Assembly: GCA_046316025.1 (NCBI GenBank)
Contig: JBKCXU010000034.1
Location: forward strand, 1 to 10,370
DNA length: 10,370 bases
From: JAJTHJ01 sp046316025
GTDB taxonomy: Bacteria; Pseudomonadota; Gammaproteobacteria; Burkholderiales; Burkholderiaceae_F
Direction of reading: 5' to 3'
Shown here: one piece after another, positions 1-6,157 of the stretch
Numbering within the stretch: position 1 is the first letter of the stretch
Layout of the letters: each line of letters begins with the position of its first letter
Notes under the pieces: generated by a model
Told to the model about the DNA's origin: nothing
Databases searched by the model: none
The model's input: the letters and a program-made list of their open reading frames with translations, nothing else
Program-made: the position numbers and the translations under genes

Positions 1-567
1 CAGTGGCGGTTGGGCACACGGCTGGGTTCCCGCTTCCGCGGGAACGACGGCACTGGATTGCAGCGCCAGCGCCGCATCGCCCACCTCACCCGACAGCCAA
101 ACATCGTCCCCCGCCCGCGCCCCGCTGCGCGTGAGCGCGCCACCCACCGGCGTCTCGCCGACTGCCGTGATGCAAATGGTCAGCGGCCCGCCCTCCGGAC
201 TGCGCGTCGTGTCGCCGCCCGCCAGCGTGCAACCGTGAGCATCGGCCAGCGCCAGCATCCCGCGCGAAAACGCCGCCAGCCAGGCCTCGTCCGCCTGCGG
301 CAACGCCAGCGCCAGAAAGAAGCAGCGCGGCTGCGCCCCCGCCGCGGCGAGGTCGGACAAGTTGACCGCGAGCGCCTTGTGGCCGAGCGCTTCCGGCTCC
401 GCGCTGGCGAAGAAGTGCCGCCCCTCGACCAGCAGGTCGGTCGTCACCGCCAGCCAGCGGTCGCCCAGGTCGAGCACCGCGCAGTCGTCGCCCACGCCGC
501 GCGCGACCATGCCGCCCGCTGCGGGCGGGCGGGTGAAGTATCGGGCGATCAGTTCGAATTCAGTCAC
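1..567 (-). CDS. thiL: Thiamine-monophosphate kinase ThiL, N-terminal 189 residues (runs off the left edge)
   Basis: ThiL phosphorylates thiamine monophosphate with ATP to give thiamine diphosphate, the last step of cofactor synthesis, in the cytosol. The reading frame starts at a GTG (567-565) and is open to base 1. It shows the family signatures in order: EFELIARYF near the N-terminus (3-11), GVGDDCAVL (24-32), TTDLLVEGRHF (42-52), NLSDLAAAGA (69-78) and GGDTTRSP (117-124), followed by SGEVGDAALAL. These Asp-rich motifs bind Mg-ATP in the PurM/ThiL superfamily. About 130-140 C-terminal residues are expected beyond the edge. The GTG overlaps the stop of the upstream toxin gene as GTGA and has only a weak Shine-Dalgarno, so translational coupling is likely. 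Odd feature: residues about 173-182 (VVPAEAGTQ region) are encoded by a REP-like palindrome. Whether the rest of the gene is intact cannot be seen. Confidence 0.95.
   Translation of the reverse strand, partial: MTEFELIARYFTRPPAAGGMVARGVGDDCAVLDLGDRWLAVTTDLLVEGRHFFASAEPEALGHKALAVNLSDLAAAGAQPRCFFLALALPQADEAWLAAFSRGMLALADAHGCTLAGGDTTRSPEGGPLTICITAVGETPVGGALTRSGARAGDDVWLSGEVGDAALALQSSAVVPAEAGTQPCAQPPL
22..49. repeat. REP-like palindrome inside thiL
   Basis: Perfect 8-bp arms GTTCCCGC (26-33) and GCGGGAAC (38-45) enclose the loop TTCC. The flanks (CTGG before, GACG after) match the general look of short dispersed palindromes of the 'TTCCCGC..GCGGGAA' kind, found in many copies in beta- and gammaproteobacteria (compare neisserial dRS3). 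On the thiL strand it is read in frame as VPAEAGTQ-like peptide, the usual translation of such elements. Copy number elsewhere cannot be seen here. Confidence 0.75.
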
Positions 568-884
568 GGAATCGGCACTTCGAGGTAGCTTCCAGGCAGG
601 CAACGCGTCAGCGCGTTGGCAACGTCCCCCGCGACCGCACGGATGCGCGGCCAACTCGTCGTGCCAAGCACCAGCACCGCGATCCGCCGGTCAGTCAGGT
701 TCTGCTGGTAGCGCAGGTTGCGGTCGGTCGTCACCAGCACCTCGAAACCCGCGGTCTGCGCGGCCTGCAGCAATTGCCCGTTGGTCAAGGTCGACCAGCC
801 GAGTTCGTAGGCCGTGGCAACCTGATGTCCGACCAGCAGTTCGCGCAAGGGAACGGGCGTTCCCTGATCGAAAAGGATGCGCAC
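564..884 (-). CDS. DUF5615 PIN-like toxin (VapC-like) of a type II toxin-antitoxin pair
   Basis: This 106-residue protein resembles the DUF5615 PIN-like family, thought to be RNase toxins related to VapC/Mut7-C domains. Visible family features are the N-terminal RILFDQGTPVPLR with Asp6 (2-14), the TAYELGW segment with Glu27 (24-30), NGQLLQAA (35-42), and VLVTTDRNLRYQQNL with Asp54 (49-63). The acidic residues Asp6, Glu27 and Asp54 are the likely metal ligands (inference from the PIN fold). The start is a GTG (884-882) directly after the TAG stop of the DUF433 gene, with no gap. Its TGA stop overlaps the GTG of thiL. Length and gene order antitoxin-toxin are typical for the pair. The target RNA and actual toxicity are unknown. 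Confidence 0.85.
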   Translation of the reverse strand: MRILFDQGTPVPLRELLVGHQVATAYELGWSTLTNGQLLQAAQTAGFEVLVTTDRNLRYQQNLTDRRIAVLVLGTTSWPRIRAVAGDVANALTRCLPGSYLEVPIP

Positions 885-1106
885 CTAGGCGGGAGCCAGC
901 GCACTGCGCGCAGCGTGATCGAGCACCGCCCGCACCTGGACCGCCGCCACTCCGGGAAACAGATCGACAAAACGCTCGACCGAGACGCCGTCTTCCAGGT
1001 TCTCGAACAATGCCGCCACGGGCACGCGCGTGCCGCGGAACACCCAGGCACCGCCGACGCGCTCAATGCTGCGTTCTACTGCAGGGCAGGACGACCAATC
1101 GATCAT
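885..1106 (-). CDS. DUF433 antitoxin, partner of the DUF5615 toxin
   Basis: This 73-residue protein matches the DUF433 family, small winged-helix-like proteins regularly found just upstream of DUF5615 PIN-like toxins. The family core is clear: GGAWVFRGTRVPVAALFENLEDG (18-40) followed by VERFVDLFPGVAAVQVRAVLDHA (43-65). The expected role is to neutralise the toxin and bind its own promoter. I chose the ATG at 1106 because AGGA lies 8 bases upstream and the length suits the family. A GTG at 1130 would add eight residues (MAGARISR) but has no better signal. The ribosome-binding site lies in one arm of an 8-bp inverted repeat (1114-1160), a possible operator. The gene follows nusB by 53 bases and abuts the toxin gene. 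Confidence 0.85.
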   Translation of the reverse strand: MIDWSSCPAVERSIERVGGAWVFRGTRVPVAALFENLEDGVSVERFVDLFPGVAAVQVRAVLDHAARSALAPA

Positions 1107-1113
1107 GCGAGAA

Positions 1114-1160
1114 ATCCTAGCACCAGCCACGGCGCACGCCGGCAGGTTTGTCGCTAGGAT
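1114..1160. promoter_or_regulatory. Inverted repeat between nusB and antitoxin; possible TA operator or leader hairpin
   Basis: ATCCTAGC (1114-1121) and GCTAGGAT (1153-1160) are perfect 8-bp inverted arms separated by 31 bases. Inside lies a smaller hairpin, CGGC/GCCG (1130-1133, 1138-1141). In the direction of the genes the first arm starts inside the nusB TGA, and the second contains the AGGA ribosome-binding site of the DUF433 gene. The same arm also reads as an extended -10 (TGCTAGGAT), which would give an almost leaderless transcript. It could be an operator for antitoxin autorepression, an RNA hairpin hiding the ribosome-binding site, or a partial terminator. The role is inferred; the symmetry is directly visible. 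Confidence 0.5.
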
Positions 1161-1621
1161 CAGCGCGCGGCCTCGCCCGCGCGCACTTCCGCCGCCACCT
1201 TATCCAGCACGCCGTTGACGTACTTGAAGCCTTCGGTGCCGCCGAAGCTCTTGGCGAGTTCGACCGCTTCGTTGATCACCACGCGGAACGGTATCTCGGG
1301 GTGGTGCTGCAACTCGTAGGTGCCAATTAGCAGGATCGCGTGCTCCACGGGCGATAACAGCGCCACGTCGCGGTCGATCAGCGGGGCGAAGCGCGCGCGC
1401 AACTCGGGCGCGCCCTCGATCGCGCCATGTAGCAGCGCGCGAAAGTGCTCGCGATCGGCGCGGTCGAAGCCTTCGGCTTCCATCAAGTGGCCTTCGACCG
1501 CGGCGACATCCTGGCCGCCGACCAGCCATTGATACAGCCCTTGCAGCGCCAGCTCGCGCGCACGGCGGCGCGCGCTGCGGTTGCCGCGTTCGGGCTTGGC
1601 CGGGGCGGTTTGCGGCAACAC
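1160..1621 (-). CDS. nusB: Transcription antitermination factor NusB
   Basis: NusB binds boxA RNA together with NusE (S10) and forms part of the rRNA antitermination complex; it acts in the cytosol on nascent RNA. The 153-residue protein has the typical all-helical pattern: ARRRARELALQGLYQW near the N-terminus (17-32), the central VALLSPVEHAILLIGTYEL (86-104), and the strongly conserved C-terminal RVVINEAVELAKSFGG (113-128) and KYVNGVLDKVA (133-143). It starts with GTG (1621-1619) immediately after the ribH TGA, with no gap. Its Shine-Dalgarno (GAGG) lies within the last ribH codons. The N-terminal tail (about 16 residues, rich in Pro, Lys and Arg) is slightly longer than in the E. coli protein. 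The next gene downstream is a toxin-antitoxin pair instead of the usual direct link to thiL. Confidence 0.97.
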   Translation of the reverse strand: MLPQTAPAKPERGNRSARRRARELALQGLYQWLVGGQDVAAVEGHLMEAEGFDRADREHFRALLHGAIEGAPELRARFAPLIDRDVALLSPVEHAILLIGTYELQHHPEIPFRVVINEAVELAKSFGGTEGFKYVNGVLDKVAAEVRAGEAAR

Positions 1622-2119
1622 TCAGTCCTCTTCTTCCTCGGCGCCGTCTTCTTCGCCGGCGTCGTCGAGGTTCCACAAGAGATTGGCCATCTCCACCGCC
1701 ACGCGGGCGGCGTCGCGGCCTTTTTCTTCGACGCGGGCACGGGCCTGCTCTTCGGTTTCGGTGGTCAGGATCGCATTGGCCACCGGCATGCCGGTGGCTA
1801 GAGCGACGTCGGCCACGCCGCGGGCGGAGACATCGGACACGATCTCGAAGTGATAGGTTTCGCCGCGGATCACGCAGCCCACGGCGATCAGCGCGTCGAA
1901 GTCCTCGTTGGCGGCAAGCTTGCGCAGCGCGACCGCAATCTCGAGCGCGCCAGGCACGGTCACGTGCGTGATGTCGCCTTCGTCCACGCCGAGCGCGAGC
2001 AGTTCGGCAATGCAGGCCGTGGCAAGCGCCTGCCCTGCCCATTCGTTGAAGCGCGCCTGCACGAGGCCGATGCGCAGGCCGGCGCCGTCCAGGTCGGGCG
2101 CAATGAAGTCCACTGCCAT
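1622..2119 (-). CDS. ribH: 6,7-dimethyl-8-ribityllumazine synthase RibH
   Basis: RibH condenses 5-amino-6-ribitylamino-uracil with 3,4-dihydroxy-2-butanone 4-phosphate to form lumazine, the penultimate step of riboflavin synthesis. The 165 residues contain ARFNEWAGQAL (22-32, substrate loop), VPGALEIA (55-62), GCVIRGETYHFEIV (81-94) with the catalytic His90, NAILTTETEEQARAR (115-129) and the C-terminal helix GRDAARVAVEMANL (134-147). The ATG at 2119 is preceded by a strong GGAGGAG eight bases upstream, which overlaps the end of ribBX. The two genes are five bases apart. An in-frame GTG at 2128 is less well placed. The protein ends in an acidic tail (GEEDGAEEEED, 155-165), longer than the family core; its codons also form the ribosome-binding site of nusB. 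Confidence 0.97.
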   Translation of the reverse strand: MAVDFIAPDLDGAGLRIGLVQARFNEWAGQALATACIAELLALGVDEGDITHVTVPGALEIAVALRKLAANEDFDALIAVGCVIRGETYHFEIVSDVSARGVADVALATGMPVANAILTTETEEQARARVEEKGRDAARVAVEMANLLWNLDDAGEEDGAEEEED

Positions 2120-2124
2120 CGCGA

Positions 2125-3270
2125 TCACTCCTCCAGATAACCGGTCACGTGCAGACCGTAACCCGCCATCGACGGCATCTTGCGCGGCTTGGCAAGCAGC
2201 TTCATCCGCGCCACGCCAAGGTCGCGCAGGATCTGCGCGCCCACGCCGTAGGTGCGCAGGTCGAGCTTGGTGCCGCGCCGCGCCGGGGTGCGGCCGGCTT
2301 CGAGGTCGGCCAGTGCGTTGAACTTGCCCAGCAGCTGAGCGGCCGACTCGCCGCAGTTGAGCAGCACGATCACGCCGCGGCCAGCCTGCGCGATGGTCGC
2401 CAGCGCGCGGGCGAACGGCCACGAGTGCAGGCTGACGTCGGTGTCGATCAGGTCGAGCACGGAGGTCGGCTCGTGTACGCGCACCGGCACCTCGTCGTCG
2501 GCCGTCCAGGCGCCGCGCACCAGGACTACATGGGCGTTGCCGCTCGGTGTGTCGCGGTAGACGATCAGGCGGAACTCGCCCGCCGCCGTCTGCACCTGGC
2601 GTTGGCCGATACGCTCGATGATCGATTCGTTGGCGGCGCGGTAGTGGATCAGGTCGGCAATCGTGCCGATCTTGAGTCCGTGCTTTTGCGCAAAGGGAAT
2701 CAGATCCGGCAGCCGCGCCATGCTGCCGTCGTCGTTCATGATTTCGCACAGCACCGCGGCGGGTGTCAGGCCGGCCATGCGCGCCAGATCGCAACAGGCC
2801 TCCGTGTGGCCGGCGCGCATCAGCACGCCGCCCGGCTGGGCGACCAGCGGGAACACGTGCCCCGGCTGCACGATGTCGGCGGCCTTGGCGTGGGGTCGGG
2901 TGGCCACGCGGATCGTGTGCGCGCGGTCGGCGGCGGAGATGCCGGTGCTGACACCCTCGGCCGCTTCGATCGCCACCGTGAAGTTGGTGCCGTGCACGGT
3001 GCGGTTCTGCACCGCCATCGGCGGCAGGTTCAGGCGCGCCGCATGCTCGGCGGTGATCGGCATGCAGACCAGCCCGCGGCCGTACTTGGACAGGAAGTTG
3101 ATCTTCTCGGCCGAGACGAAGTCGGCGGCAAAGATCAGATCGCCCTCGTTTTCGCGATCCTCGTCGTCGACCAGCACGACGATGTTGCCGCGGCGGATTT
3201 CCTCGACGATCTCCTGCGTGGAAGCAAGCGGCGAGGCCGCGGGCGGGGACTTGGGGACAGCGGTCAGCAT
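2125..3270 (-). CDS. ribBA: 3,4-dihydroxy-2-butanone 4-phosphate synthase with degenerate RibA-like domain (RibBX type)
   Basis: The first domain (about 15-210) converts ribulose 5-phosphate to 3,4-dihydroxy-2-butanone 4-phosphate and formate. It is complete: acidic loop DDEDRENEGD (35-44), VSTGISAADRAHTI (107-120), PGHVFPL (136-142), MRAGHTEACCDL (151-162) with His155, and CEIMNDDGSMAR (175-186). The second domain (about 218-381) aligns by position with GTP cyclohydrolase II but lacks its hallmarks. The zinc motif that follows RVH (normally SECLTGD with three cysteines) reads EPTSVLDLIDTD, and the RQEGRGIGL catalytic loop reads LNCGESAAQLL. It therefore fits the RibBX variant known from Proteobacteria rather than a bifunctional RibBA. 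Start ATG 3270 has GAGG seven bases upstream. It lies 52 bases after the OYE gene. No FMN riboswitch fits in that gap. Confidence 0.95.
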   Translation of the reverse strand: MLTAVPKSPPAASPLASTQEIVEEIRRGNIVVLVDDEDRENEGDLIFAADFVSAEKINFLSKYGRGLVCMPITAEHAARLNLPPMAVQNRTVHGTNFTVAIEAAEGVSTGISAADRAHTIRVATRPHAKAADIVQPGHVFPLVAQPGGVLMRAGHTEACCDLARMAGLTPAAVLCEIMNDDGSMARLPDLIPFAQKHGLKIGTIADLIHYRAANESIIERIGQRQVQTAAGEFRLIVYRDTPSGNAHVVLVRGAWTADDEVPVRVHEPTSVLDLIDTDVSLHSWPFARALATIAQAGRGVIVLLNCGESAAQLLGKFNALADLEAGRTPARRGTKLDLRTYGVGAQILRDLGVARMKLLAKPRKMPSMAGYGLHVTGYLEE

Positions 3271-3300
3271 GATCGGCCTCGCGGTGGCAAAGCCCGGCGG

Positions 3301-3326
3301 ATTGTACGCAGCCGCTTGCGACTCAA
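3301..3326 (-). promoter_or_regulatory. Weak promoter candidate for ribBX-ribH-nusB
   Basis: On the minus strand TACAAT (3306-3301) resembles a -10 box and lies about 30 bases upstream of the ribBX ATG. The best -35 match, TTGAGT (3326-3321), overlaps the OYE stop codon, but its spacing of 14 bases is short. A usable promoter is possible; read-through from the OYE gene is equally plausible. Confidence 0.3.
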
Positions 3327-4441
3327 CGCTGACCGACCGGCGCATCGCCAAAGATGCGTGGCGTACCGGCCGGCAGGCCGCGATAGTAGGGCGGAGGGCC
3401 ATAGACCTGCCCGCCCAGCGCCGCGGCCGCGCGCCAGGCCCAGCGGTCGTCGAAGAGAAACGCGCGGGCCAGCGCCACCATGTCCGCCTGGCCGTTGGCG
3501 ACGAGGGCCTCGGCCTGGTGCGGATCGGCGATCAGCCCGACGGCGACGGTGGGCAGGCCGGCTTCGCTGCGCACGACTTCGGCCAACGGCACTTGATAGC
3601 CGGGGCCGAGCGCGATCTTCTGCCGCGGCGAGATGCCGCCGCTGGAAACGTCGATGAGATCGCAACCGCGCGCCTTGAGCCGCCTGACGAGTTCCACCGT
3701 CTGCGGCAGCGTCCAGCTGTCTTCGCCGTCGAGCCAGTCGGTCGCCGAGACGCGCACGCTGACTGGGCGCTCGGCGGGAAACGCCGCGCGCACCGCATCG
3801 AACACTGCCAGCGGCACCCGCACGCGGTTGTCGAACGAGCCGCCGTACTCGTCGGTCCTGTGGTTGGCGATCGGCGACAAGAACTCGTGCAGCAGATAGC
3901 CGTGCGCCATGTGCACTTCGATCGCATCGAACCCCAACCGTGCGGCGCGTTGCGCAGCGGCGGCAAACGCCACCGGCAGCGCCTCGATCTGCGCACGCGA
4001 CAGTTCGCGCGGCGCAGCCTCGTCCACGGCGTGCGGCACCGCGCTCGGCGCCACCGGCAGCCAGCCGCCGCCGGCGGGCGCGATCAGTTTGCCGCCCTCC
4101 CAGGGCCGGGCGCTGGAGGCCTTGCGGCCGGCATGCGCCAGTTGGATGGCCAGCTTGATCGGCGACACGTTACGGATCATCCGCACGACCGGCGCCAACG
4201 CCGCCTCGCAACCGTCGTCCCACAGCCCGAGACAGCCGGGCGTGATGCGCCCCTCGGGCGCCACCGCGGTCGCCTCCAGGCACAGCAGGCCCGCGCCGCA
4301 CAAGGCGAGCGAACCCAGATGGGCGAAGTGCCAGTCGGTCGCGCGCCCATCGACGGCCGAGTACTGGCACATCGGCGAGACCATGATCCGGTTGGGCAGG
4401 GTGAGCGCGCGCAGCGCGAGCGGTTCGAAGAGCTTGGGCAT
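3323..4441 (-). CDS. NADH:flavin oxidoreductase of the Old Yellow Enzyme family (YqjM/XenA type)
   Basis: This is a 372-residue FMN-dependent ene-reductase that takes hydride from NAD(P)H to reduce activated C=C bonds, and possibly nitro compounds, in the cytosol. The class is shown by SPMCQYSA (22-29) with Cys25 and Tyr27, as in YqjM/XenA-like enzymes, QLAHAGRKA (100-108), HMAHGYLLHEFLSP (177-190) with the substrate-anchoring His177 and His180, RTDEYGGSFDNR (195-206), VRVSATDW (229-236) and the FMN-phosphate region ALARAFLFDDRW (323-334). The C-terminal PPYYRG resembles the end of these proteins. The ATG at 4441 has only a weak Shine-Dalgarno and follows the CPBP gene by five bases, so coupled translation is likely. 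Its position directly before ribBX suggests a link between FMN supply and an FMN enzyme, but this is inference. The physiological substrate is unknown. Confidence 0.93.
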   Translation of the reverse strand: MPKLFEPLALRALTLPNRIMVSPMCQYSAVDGRATDWHFAHLGSLALCGAGLLCLEATAVAPEGRITPGCLGLWDDGCEAALAPVVRMIRNVSPIKLAIQLAHAGRKASSARPWEGGKLIAPAGGGWLPVAPSAVPHAVDEAAPRELSRAQIEALPVAFAAAAQRAARLGFDAIEVHMAHGYLLHEFLSPIANHRTDEYGGSFDNRVRVPLAVFDAVRAAFPAERPVSVRVSATDWLDGEDSWTLPQTVELVRRLKARGCDLIDVSSGGISPRQKIALGPGYQVPLAEVVRSEAGLPTVAVGLIADPHQAEALVANGQADMVALARAFLFDDRWAWRAAAALGGQVYGPPPYYRGLPAGTPRIFGDAPVGQR

Positions 4442-4446
4442 GGCGA

Positions 4447-5160
4447 TTACGAGTGAGGCGCGATCACGGCGAGATTCCAAGCATTGTGCGCCAGCACCGG
4501 CAGCAGCAGGCTGCCGCTGCGCGCGCGCAGCCAGAGGTAGAGCAACGCCGCCGGCAGCACGCCGAGCGCGGTGCCGAGCGAGAAGCCGTGCAGCGCCCAG
4601 AAGACCAGCGTCACCACCGCTGCGCCCCCTCCCAGCGGCGCGCCGGCCAAGCTTCGCGCGGGCAGCATGGCGCGGTCGGCGAGCGCCAGCAGCAGGCCGC
4701 GAAACGCCAGTTCTTCCACCAGCCCGGGCGCCGTGGCCTGGTACAGCCACACCGCCGGCGGCACCGGCGGCAGCCGGAACGACGACAGGCTGCTCACCGC
4801 GTAGTTGGAGGCCACCGCCAGCAGCGCGACGACGACGCACGGGACGAGCGAGCCGGGGCGCTGCGCGAAGGTCAGGCCAAGTTCCGCGCGCGTAAAGCCC
4901 AGCGTGCGTATCAGCCACAGCGTGGCCACGGCCAGCAGCGCCAGCGTGACCGCTTGACGCAGCCAGGGCGCAGCCGTCCACGTCGCGTCGGGCAGCGGCA
5001 CTGGCGCGCGCAGCGGGCCGGCAAAGGCGGGCAGCAGCAGATACAGCGCCAGCAGGGCGACAAAGAGCAGCGCATAGCCGCGCCGCGCGGGGTCGCGCCA
5101 GGCGAGCGCCGGCAGCAGCAAGGCCGCCGCCAGCACAGGGACGAGATCGCTTGCCAGCAT
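4447..5160 (-). CDS. CPBP-family intramembrane glutamic endopeptidase
   Basis: This is a 237-residue polytopic membrane protein with about six to eight hydrophobic segments, starting near residues 6-21, 28-47, 68-87, 104-120 and 180-195. It carries the CPBP (CAAX protease and bacteriocin-processing; Rce1-like) motifs: VEELAFRG (148-155) giving EExxxR with Glu149, Glu150 and Arg154; FWALHGF (187-193) giving FxxxH with His191; and PVLAHNAWN (221-229) with His225 and Asn229. These residues form the active site in Rce1 relatives. Bacterial members are mostly uncharacterised; some act in bacteriocin immunity or prenyl-type processing. I chose the ATG at 5160; a TTG at 5199 would add 13 residues without a membrane role. 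It diverges from the merR gene across 50 bases and is probably cotranscribed with the OYE gene five bases downstream. Confidence 0.88.
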   Translation of the reverse strand: MLASDLVPVLAAALLLPALAWRDPARRGYALLFVALLALYLLLPAFAGPLRAPVPLPDATWTAAPWLRQAVTLALLAVATLWLIRTLGFTRAELGLTFAQRPGSLVPCVVVALLAVASNYAVSSLSSFRLPPVPPAVWLYQATAPGLVEELAFRGLLLALADRAMLPARSLAGAPLGGGAAVVTLVFWALHGFSLGTALGVLPAALLYLWLRARSGSLLLPVLAHNAWNLAVIAPHS

Positions 5161-5210
5161 GGAAAGTGAGTTCGGCACGGGCGCGAGACTGCGCCACAAT
5201 CCGGCCCGCC

Positions 5211-6098
5211 ATGTTCCGGATCGGCGAATTCTCCCGAATCGCGCAGGTGTCCGTGCGGATGCTGCGCCACTACGACGAACTCGGCCTGCTGCGGCCGGCC
5301 CAGGTGGACCGCTTTACCGACTACCGGTCGTACTCGGCGGCGCAGTTGCCGCGACTGCACCGCATCCGCGCCCTGTCGGACCTTGGGCTGCCGCTGAAGG
5401 ACCTGGCCGGCTTGATCGACCGGCCCGACGCCGACGCCACGCTGGCCTCCGCACTCGCCGAGCGCCGCGCCCAGATCGCTCGCGAGGCGTCGGCCGCCGC
5501 CGAACGTTTGGCCCGGCTGGACACAAGGCTGGCGCTGCTGGCGCAGGCCGAGCAGCCGCCGCTGCTGGACGTGGTGCTGAAGTCGGCGCCGACCCAGACG
5601 CTGGCCTGTATGAGCGCGCGCGTGGCCACGCTCGCCGGCATGGGGCCGATGCGCGGCGCCGCCTGCGAGCTTCTGTACAAGGAGATCGCCCGCCGCCGGC
5701 TCGCCGCCGCCGGCGCCGAGCTGGCGCTCTACGACGTCGACGAGTATCGCGAGACCGACATCGGCGTGCGCATCGCCGTCCCGGTGGACGCGGCGGTGGG
5801 CCGGTTGCCTTCGGCCGACGACGAGATCGCCGACACCGGCTTCGAACTGCGCCGCCTGCCCGCCGCCGAGCAGTTGGCTTGCGTGGCCTGGACCGGCTTG
5901 CTGCCGCAGGTCACGGTGCCGATCGCCGGCCTCTTCCGCTGGGTGGGGGCGCAGGGTTGGCAGCCCACGGGCGCGCTGCGCGAGGTGCATCTTTTCGGCC
6001 GCGAGACCGACCGGGTCCTGGTCGAGCCGGTGACGATCGAGCTGCAACTACCGGCCGCGCCGGCCGCGCCCGGCAAGCGCCCGCAACGGGCCACTTGA
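5211..6098 (+). CDS. MerR-family transcriptional regulator with GyrI-like effector domain
   Basis: The 295-residue protein has the standard MerR layout. The N-terminal winged helix-turn-helix (1-70) contains FRIGEFSRIAQVSVRMLRHY (2-21), DELGLLRP (22-29) and RSYSAAQLPRLHRI (39-52). An Ala/Arg/Glu-rich coiled-coil dimerisation helix follows (about 76-113). The C-terminal half (about 118-282) looks like a GyrI-like/BmrR-type small-molecule binding domain ending in VHLFGRETDRVLVEPVTIEL (259-278). There is no cysteine cluster typical of metal sensors, so an organic ligand is more likely. The ATG at 5211 fits the family N-terminus; no Shine-Dalgarno is visible, and a CACAAT -10-like box at 5195 would make the transcript nearly leaderless. 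It heads a plus-strand unit with the membrane protein and SDR genes, its likely targets. Confidence 0.92.
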   Translation: MFRIGEFSRIAQVSVRMLRHYDELGLLRPAQVDRFTDYRSYSAAQLPRLHRIRALSDLGLPLKDLAGLIDRPDADATLASALAERRAQIAREASAAAERLARLDTRLALLAQAEQPPLLDVVLKSAPTQTLACMSARVATLAGMGPMRGAACELLYKEIARRRLAAAGAELALYDVDEYRETDIGVRIAVPVDAAVGRLPSADDEIADTGFELRRLPAAEQLACVAWTGLLPQVTVPIAGLFRWVGAQGWQPTGALREVHLFGRETDRVLVEPVTIELQLPAAPAAPGKRPQRAT

Positions 6099-6125
6099 CT
6101 CTCACACCATGTCAGGCTCGACGAT
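6095..6125 (+). promoter_or_regulatory. Candidate MerR-type promoter before the membrane protein gene
   Basis: TTGACT (6095-6100) is one base from a consensus -35 and overlaps the merR stop. A poor -10, GACGAT (6120-6125), lies 19 bases further on. A 19-bp spacer is what MerR regulators usually act on. TGAC (6096-6099) and GTCA (6111-6114) form a short dyad. The -10 matches only half of the consensus, so this is tentative. Confidence 0.25.
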
Positions 6126-6157
6126 GCGGCCCTCCCCACTGCACTCGAGGATGCGAC

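Noticed and set aside
1107..1130. Longer antitoxin starting at the GTG at 1130
   Set aside because: The extra residues are not part of the DUF433 pattern, and the ATG at 1106 has AGGA at a good distance.
2149..4456. Very long plus-strand open frames (for example 502 and 597 codons) opposite ribBX and the OYE gene
   Set aside because: They are rich in Arg, Ala, His and Gln, show no family motifs and lie fully antisense to clearly conserved genes. In GC-rich DNA such frames arise from codon bias.
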